Of a stretch of 29,770 bases of DNA, positions 25,840 through 29,770 are shown piece by piece. The notes below the pieces were generated by a model, which was not told the origin of the DNA, made no database searches, and was given only the letters and a program-made list of their open reading frames with translations. The stretch spans positions 1 to 29,770 of the forward strand of contig DASRFD010000107.1 of the NCBI GenBank assembly GCA_035651715.1. The letters run 5' to 3'. The stretch is from Nevskia sp035651715. GTDB lineage: Bacteria > Pseudomonadota > Gammaproteobacteria > Nevskiales > Nevskiaceae. Position 1 is the first letter of the stretch, and every line of letters starts with the position of its first letter. The position numbers were made by a program, and so were the translations under genes.

Positions 25840-26819
25840 GCGAACTGAAAATCCTGCCCTGGCACGCGCCGCTGTGGCGCGTGGTGTCGCAGGCCATCGA
25901 GCAGGACCGCCTTGGCCATGCCCTGCTGCTCAGCGGCCTGGAAGGCACCGGCAAGCGTGTGTTCGCGCGCACCCTCGCCGCCGCGCTGTGGTGCGAGGCG
26001 CCGGACGCGCAGCGCCAGCCCTGCGGTCGGTGCGGCAACTGCCGCCAGGTGCTGTCCGAAGCGCATCCGGGCTACACCGCGCTGCGCGCCGAGGAAGGCA
26101 AGCGGGACATCAGCATCGAGGCGGTGCGCCTGCTGTGCGGGCGCATGGTCATGACCAGCCACGACGGCCGCTCCAAGGTCGCCATCATCGATCCGGCCGA
26201 CTCGCTCAACCGCAACGGCGTCAACGCCCTGCTCAAGACCATCGAGGAGCCGCCGCCGCGCAGCCACCTGCTGCTGATCTCGGAGCGGCCGCTGGCCTTG
26301 CCGGCGACCCTGCGCAGCCGCTGCCAGCAGCTGCGCTTCGGCATCCCGCCGCGCGAGCAGGCCCTGGCCTGGCTGGGCCAGTCCGGCGTCGGCACCGCGG
26401 CGCAGCACGCCATCGCCCTCGACGCCGCGCGCGGCGCGCCGGTGCGGGCGCTGAGGCTGCTCGAGGAGAAGGGCCTGGACCAACAGCAGACCTGGAAGGG
26501 CGCCCTGCTGGACCTGGCCGCCGGCCGCGCCGAGCCGCTCAAGGCGGCGGCCGACATCGGCGAGGAGCAGGCCGGGGCCTTCCTGCGCTGGCTCTACGGC
26601 TGGCTGCTCGAACTGCTGGGCCGCGGCCTGGCAACGGCGTCCGGCCAGGGCGAGACCGACGCGCTGGCCCGCACCCTGCCGCGCCACGCGCTGGACCGCT
26701 ACATCGCCGAAGTGCTGGAAAACCTGCGCCGGCTCGAATCCAATGCCCGTGCCCAGCTGGTACTGGAGGCGGCGATGATCCGCTGGAGCGCCCTGGTTGC
26801 GCTGGGCCGGCGGACTTAG
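25836..26819 (+). CDS. holB: DNA polymerase III subunit delta'
   Basis: Delta' is part of the clamp loader. The 327-residue AAA+ protein has HALLLSGLEGTGK (P-loop residues 34-40), four zinc cysteines (Cys53, 63, 66, 69), IIDPADSLNRNGVNALLKTIEEPPP, and the SRC motif (LRSRCQQLRF). The C-terminal collar domain is complete. It starts at GTG 25836, coupled to tmk by a 4-nt overlap. The next gene, pilZ, starts 36 nt after the stop, as in Pseudomonas. Confidence 0.95.
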   Translation: MSELKILPWHAPLWRVVSQAIEQDRLGHALLLSGLEGTGKRVFARTLAAALWCEAPDAQRQPCGRCGNCRQVLSEAHPGYTALRAEEGKRDISIEAVRLLCGRMVMTSHDGRSKVAIIDPADSLNRNGVNALLKTIEEPPPRSHLLLISERPLALPATLRSRCQQLRFGIPPREQALAWLGQSGVGTAAQHAIALDAARGAPVRALRLLEEKGLDQQQTWKGALLDLAAGRAEPLKAAADIGEEQAGAFLRWLYGWLLELLGRGLATASGQGETDALARTLPRHALDRYIAEVLENLRRLESNARAQLVLEAAMIRWSALVALGRRT

Positions 26820-26855
26820 CCAGAATTGAGGCAAGGCAGTGATGACAAGGACAAC

Positions 26856-27212
26856 ATGAATACGATGACCCGACCCGGCAGCGCACCGGGCATGCTGACC
26901 TTGAACATCAAGGACAAGAGCGCGCTCTATGCCTCCTACATGCCCTTCATCAAGAACGGCGGCCTGTTCATCCCCACCAACAAGCAATACCGTCTCGGCG
27001 ACGAGGTGTTCCTGCTGCTGACCTTGATGGACGGGGCCGAGCGCCTGCCGGTGGCCGGCAAGGTGGTATGGCTGACCCCGCGCGGCGCCCAGGGCAAGCG
27101 CCAGCAGGGCATCGGCGTGCAGTTCAGCACGCAAGACGGCGGCGAAACCCAGAAGAAGATCGAGACCTATCTCGCCGGCGTGGCCACCGACCGGCCGACG
27201 CACACGATGTAG
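26856..27212 (+). CDS. pilZ: Type IV pilus assembly protein PilZ
   Basis: This 118-residue single-domain protein closely matches PilZ of Pseudomonas and Xanthomonas: LTLNIKDKSALYASYMPFIKNGG, LGDEVFLLLTLMD, PVAGKVVWLTPRGAQG, GIGVQF, and the ending DRPTHTM. PilZ is needed for type IV pilus assembly and works with FimX and the PilB ATPase. Like those orthologs it lacks the RxxxR c-di-GMP-binding arginines. ATG 26856 has AAGGA (26847-26851) 4 nt upstream; an in-frame ATG at 26865 and a longer frame from 26826 are less likely. No other pil genes are nearby. Confidence 0.95.
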   Translation: MNTMTRPGSAPGMLTLNIKDKSALYASYMPFIKNGGLFIPTNKQYRLGDEVFLLLTLMDGAERLPVAGKVVWLTPRGAQGKRQQGIGVQFSTQDGGETQKKIETYLAGVATDRPTHTM

Positions 27213-27220
27213 CGCAACGG

Positions 27221-27240
27221 CTGCCAGTTGTCAGTGGCAG
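27221..27240. terminator. Small hairpin between convergent pilZ and the rhodanese-fusion gene
   Basis: CTGCCA (27221-27226) and TGGCAG (27235-27240) form a 6-bp stem with an 8-nt loop, 8 nt after the pilZ stop. There is no T-tract. The call rests on position between two converging genes. Confidence 0.35.
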
Positions 27241-27286
27241 CAGCGCCGCGCCGCTTCATGCTTTAACTCACAACCGACCACTGCTT

Positions 27287-28327
27287 CTACGCTTTGGTCG
27301 GCAGCCCCTTGTCCAGCGAGTACGCCTCGAAGCCCTTCTCGCTCAGCACGAACACCGCGACCGAGCTGCGCCGGCCGGTGTCGCACACCGCGATGTAGGT
27401 CTGGCCCGGCTGCAGCTGGCTGACGCGCATGCGCAGCATGTACAGCGGCAGGTTGATGCTGCCGGGCAGGGGATTGCGCTGGTACTCGCTGGGCAGGCGC
27501 ACGTCCAGCCACAAGGCCTTGCCGGACTGAACCAGCTTCTGCGCCTCGTCGAAGCCGATCTTGCGGGCGATGGGCTCGTTGAGCAGGGTGCGGAAGTCCT
27601 GCTTGGACAGCCGCATCAGGCGGCCGCGGGTCAGCATCGTCACGGTGGCGTTGCGCTCGGCGTCGGCGATCAGCGACTCCTCGCCGAAGCAGGAGCCCGA
27701 ATCCAGTTCGGCCAGGCGCATCGGCTTCTGGTTCGGCGCCTCGCGCGTCACCATGCAGCGGCCTTCCATGATGACGTAGAAGAAATCGCCCGGCTCGCCC
27801 TGGCGCACCACCACCTGGCCCGGATCCACCTTCATCTCCTGCATGCGCATGAACATCGCCTGCAGGTTCGACGGCGGCACCATCTGGAAGACGCGCATCT
27901 GCAGCAGCTTGGTCATCCAGTCGCCTTCGTCGGCGGAGGCGCCGGTCAGCTCGGCCACCTCGAAGCGGCCGCTCTGGTCCCAGGTCAGCATCACGTCGAG
28001 CAGGCTGGCATCCACCGCCAGGTAGCGCGTCTCGCGCAGGCAGCGCGCCGACACCTTGCGCGGCGACTGGTGGGCGAGGCGGTGGAAAGAGGCGGGCTCG
28101 CCGGCGCGGACCACCGCCAGGGCCTTGCCGCTGGCGTCCTCCAGCTGCACTTCGCCGGCGACGAGGAACAAGGCAGCCTCCGCCACGTCGCCGACCCGGA
28201 ACAGGTACTCGCCGCCCTTGGCTTCCGCCAGCGTGGATTTGCGCGCCAGATTCTGCTGGCTTTCCGGCCTCAGGGCGTTGAGCGGGATGTAATTGACGAA
28301 GAGTGCGGGGTCGACCGCAGCATCCAT
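27287..28327 (-). CDS. Two cyclic-nucleotide-binding-type domains fused to a rhodanese domain
   Basis: The 346-residue protein has two Crp-like cNMP-binding folds (about residues 15-125 and 140-255) and a C-terminal rhodanese domain (about 265-346). The second cNMP domain keeps the ligand-binding core: FFYVIMEG, then CFGEESLIADAERNATV with Glu and Arg at the phosphate-binding positions. The first lacks that core and is probably degenerate. The rhodanese domain has LDVRLPSEYQRNPLPGSINLPL and the active-site Cys315 in VCDTGRRSS. There is no DNA-binding domain, so it is not a transcription factor of the Crp type. ATG 28327 has GGAG 6 nt upstream; a longer frame to 28390 is possible. Function is unknown: a nucleotide-controlled sulfur carrier is one idea. 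Confidence 0.8.
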   Translation of the reverse strand: MDAAVDPALFVNYIPLNALRPESQQNLARKSTLAEAKGGEYLFRVGDVAEAALFLVAGEVQLEDASGKALAVVRAGEPASFHRLAHQSPRKVSARCLRETRYLAVDASLLDVMLTWDQSGRFEVAELTGASADEGDWMTKLLQMRVFQMVPPSNLQAMFMRMQEMKVDPGQVVVRQGEPGDFFYVIMEGRCMVTREAPNQKPMRLAELDSGSCFGEESLIADAERNATVTMLTRGRLMRLSKQDFRTLLNEPIARKIGFDEAQKLVQSGKALWLDVRLPSEYQRNPLPGSINLPLYMLRMRVSQLQPGQTYIAVCDTGRRSSVAVFVLSEKGFEAYSLDKGLPTKA

Positions 28328-28668
28328 AAACAGCTCCGGCTTTTTTCTGGTCCAACTGTTGAGCTGGGACACCTTATCATGGCCCGGCACGGCGTTTCCG
28401 CTGACTGCTGCACAGTTGGCCGCGGCGCTGCCTTAAGGGGGCGTGGAAGCGGCCGCTATGGTGTTGCCCGGGGTTGCGTCGGAGGCTGTGAATTTACATT
28501 AAGTATGCAAATTATCTTAATGATTTTTATCACGAATATATTAATAAATCTCGCCGGGGCGCGCTCCGTAAACCATGTTGCCCGCCAGCGCTGCGCCGAC
28601 TGCGTCGCGGCAAAGTCTGGTAAAGCCCTGCCGGGCTATTTTGCGCAGCTGCGGTTGCCGGGCTGAGC
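28328..28668. other. Divergent intergenic region with an AT-rich island
   Basis: This 341-bp gap between the rhodanese fusion and the ybhP-like gene holds no coding sequence I can support. The part 28490-28552 is sharply AT-rich for this genome and contains the perfect inverted repeat CATTAAG (28497-28503) and CTTAATG (28516-28522) around 12 nt, then TATATT (28537-28542) as a possible -10. Farther on, AGCCC-tgcc-GGGCT (28624-28637) followed by ATTTT is a weak terminator-like hairpin 31 nt before the ybhP start. The island is likely a promoter and operator region, probably for the ybhP-like gene. Confidence 0.5.
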
Positions 28669-29415
28669 ATGACCGAGTCGCTGAAACTGCTGACTCTCAA
28701 TACCCACAAGGGATTCACCCAGTTCAACCGCCGTTTCGTCCTGCACGAGCTGCGCGAGGCGGTGCGCAGCGTGCCGGCCGACATCGTCTTCCTGCAGGAA
28801 GTGGTCGGCCTGCACGAGCGGCATGCTACGCGCCACGCCAACTGGCCGCCGCAGCCGCAATACCAGTTCCTGGCGGAGTCGATCTGGGGCAGCGTGGCCT
28901 ACGGCGTCAATGCCGTCTACCAGGACGGCCATCACGGCAACGCAGTGCTGTCACGGCATCCGATCCTGCATTATCGCAACCACGACATTTCGCTCAACCG
29001 CCTGGAGCGCCGCGGCGTCCTGCACTGCGTGGTGGAGGCGCCACAGGGCCGGGTGGTGCACGTCATCTGCACCCACCTGAGCCTGCGCGAATCGCATCGC
29101 CGGCGCCAGTTCCGCCAGATCTGCGCGTTGATCGCAGCCGAAGTGCCGGCCGAGGCCAGCCTGTTCCTGGCCGGCGACTTCAACGACTGGCGCGGCAATG
29201 CCCATCACATCCTGGAACGCGAAGCCGGACTGCGCGAAGCCTTCATCGAAAACCGCGGCCAGGCGGCGCTGTCGTTCCCGGCACGCTGGCCCATGCTCCA
29301 GCTCGACCGCATCTATTTCCGCAACGCCAGGGTGGAGCACTGCGAAATCCTGCGCGACCGGCCATGGTCCAGGCTGTCGGACCATTTGCCGCTGTATGCG
29401 GAGGCCCGGATTTGA
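28669..29415 (+). CDS. ybhP: YbhP-like endonuclease/exonuclease/phosphatase family protein
   Basis: The 248-residue protein has the metal-dependent EEP fold motifs: LTLNTHKGFTQFNRRF (Asn11), LQEV (Glu44), GNAVLSRHPI, THLSLRE.HRR.QF, LAGDFNDW, and the final SDHLPLYAE. The sequence closely tracks E. coli YbhP in every block, including NRRF.L.ELR.AVR and DRIY. E. coli ybhP lies beside the cardiolipin synthase gene clsB; that partner is not seen here. Substrate (DNA or a phospho-ester) is not established. ATG 28669 has no strong ribosome site. The gene is normal high-GC and is flanked on both sides by AT-rich DNA. Confidence 0.85.
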   Translation: MTESLKLLTLNTHKGFTQFNRRFVLHELREAVRSVPADIVFLQEVVGLHERHATRHANWPPQPQYQFLAESIWGSVAYGVNAVYQDGHHGNAVLSRHPILHYRNHDISLNRLERRGVLHCVVEAPQGRVVHVICTHLSLRESHRRRQFRQICALIAAEVPAEASLFLAGDFNDWRGNAHHILEREAGLREAFIENRGQAALSFPARWPMLQLDRIYFRNARVEHCEILRDRPWSRLSDHLPLYAEARI

Positions 29416-29437
29416 AGTGCTTCTGGTTGCATCTTGT

Positions 29438-29465
29438 ATTTTACATAATATCTATTATGCGAAGC
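29438..29465 (-). other. dif-like XerC/XerD recombination site
   Basis: Read on the minus strand, the 28 bp divide into an XerC arm GCTTCGCATAA, a central hexamer TAGATA and an XerD arm TTATGTAAAAT. The E. coli dif site, as I recall it, has arms GGTGCGCATAA and TTATGTTAAAT around TGTATA. The match is 9/11, 10/11 and 4/6 respectively, 23 of 28 overall, with the invariant CGCATAA and TTATGT cores intact. It lies in an AT-rich spacer 22 nt after the ybhP-like stop. It may be the chromosome-dimer resolution site itself or an attachment site of an element that integrates through XerCD, since such elements often alter the central hexamer. Confidence 0.72.
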
Positions 29466-29481
29466 ATTAGCCGTTCGTCTG

Positions 29482-29534
29482 GTCTAAGCCTACTGAGCTG
29501 TACATCACTGTTTTCGCTCAGGAAAAACTTAGAC
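29482..29534. repeat. Nested inverted repeat next to the dif-like site
   Basis: An outer pair GTCTAAG (29482-29488) and CTTAGAC (29528-29534) encloses an inner pair CTGAGC (29493-29498) and GCTCAG (29516-29521). Both pairs are perfect, with 4- and 6-nt internal loops and a 17-nt apical loop. As single-stranded DNA or RNA it would fold into one 53-nt hairpin. It ends 11 nt before the helix-turn-helix gene and has no T-tract. Confidence 0.65.
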
Positions 29535-29545
29535 TTTGGCGCCCC

Positions 29546-29770
29546 ATGGCTTTTGAACGACAATGGACGCATCCAGTGTCACAAGAAAAAGGATTCGCCC
29601 TTTTCCTACAATGGCTGTCACGAGCCGACGAGCGGTTGGACCTCGCGGCGGAGACTCTGGGTATCAGCGCACGCACCGCGCAACGATGGATCCGGGCTCG
29701 CCGCGTACCACAGCACGTCGCCGTAATGCTCGATCAGATCTACAACGGGCCAGCGATCACCGGAGGCCTG
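29546..29770 (+). CDS. Helix-turn-helix protein, probably phage-related (3' end missing)
   Basis: An open frame starts at ATG 29546 and runs 75 codons to the window edge with no stop. Residues about 31-55 (LDLAAETLGISARTAQRWIR...VP) form a clear helix-turn-helix: Ala at the helix-2 position, Gly at the turn, then SARTAQRW as the recognition helix. The following PQHVAVMLDQIYNG resembles the tail of small Cro-like and phage-associated regulators. I recall similar proteins from filamentous prophages of Xanthomonadaceae, but could not check. No Shine-Dalgarno is seen; the frame is also open upstream of the ATG back to a stop at 29468. Lower G+C upstream and the dif-like site suggest a mobile element begins here. 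Confidence 0.6.
   Translation, partial: MAFERQWTHPVSQEKGFALFLQWLSRADERLDLAAETLGISARTAQRWIRARRVPQHVAVMLDQIYNGPAITGGL

Noticed and set aside
28495..28522. A second dif-like site in the AT-rich island before ybhP
   Set aside because: TTATCTTAATG resembles an XerD arm (8 of 11), but the expected XerC arm on the other side of a 6-bp centre (TACATTAAGTA) shows no match to the CGCATAA core.
28553..28642. c-di-GMP (GEMM) riboswitch before ybhP
   Set aside because: Scattered GTAAACC and GGCAAAG strings recall GEMM, but the order, spacing and tetraloop-receptor elements do not fit.
28575..29726. 383-codon plus-strand frame overlapping the ybhP-like gene
   Set aside because: Out-of-frame with ybhP, Pro/Arg/Gly-rich, and its apparent C-terminal part merely runs through the AT-rich dif region and the helix-turn-helix gene in the wrong frame.

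Overview
The window (about two-thirds G+C) is a dense stretch of bacterial chromosome. Gene content and order point to a gammaproteobacterium, probably near the Xanthomonadales/Nevskiales: purF-metZ, ppnP, nudJ-mnmA, a type II secretion (gsp) operon, the fabD-fabG-acpP-fabF-pabB-pabC-mltG-tmk-holB-pilZ run, and a ybhP-like gene. The lineage is inferred from gene order and recalled protein similarity; no search was run. I see no rRNA, tRNA or CRISPR.

Left part (1-10120). The 3' part of purF is followed by a regulatory leader: an extended -10 promoter, a SAM-II riboswitch aptamer and a strong intrinsic terminator, all upstream of metZ, so methionine synthesis is probably attenuated by S-adenosylmethionine. 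A NudL-type Nudix gene and a MazG-like gene follow metZ closely. degV (+) converges on a ParA-family ATPase (-), which diverges from ppnP (+). ppnP converges on acnA (-) at a 30-bp perfect palindrome that should terminate both. acnA has an extended -10 promoter. A lipoprotein serine hydrolase (+) converges on mnmA, and their stop codons overlap.

Middle part (10117-17897, minus strand). One apparent transcription unit runs gspG-H-I-J-K-L-M-N, then nudJ, a small membrane protein and mnmA, with many 1-7 nt overlaps. It encodes the pseudopilins and inner-membrane platform proteins of a type II secretion system, but gspC, D, E and F are absent. Divergent from gspG, 36 bp away, is a rhombosortase gene, the protease family that processes some type II-secreted proteins with GlyGly-CTERM tails.

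Right part (17934-27212, plus strand). The rhombosortase gene leads into the fatty-acid cluster (fabD, fabG, acpP, fabF), folate genes (pabB, pabC), the septal glycosylase mltG, thymidylate kinase, DNA polymerase delta' subunit and type IV pilus pilZ. A perfect 11-bp hairpin between fabF and pabB covers the pabB start codon. A two-cNMP-domain/rhodanese fusion gene lies convergent to pilZ.

Right edge (28328-29770). Base composition changes here. An AT-rich island precedes the ybhP-like gene. Just after that gene is a 28-bp sequence matching the XerC/XerD dif site at 23 of 28 positions (against the E. coli site as I recall it), then a nested 53-nt inverted repeat and the start of a helix-turn-helix gene that runs off the window. 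I read this as the chromosomal dif site, or one end of a Xer-dependent integrated element such as a filamentous prophage. The dif-like edge and the SAM-II/metZ leader are the two most interesting signals here.
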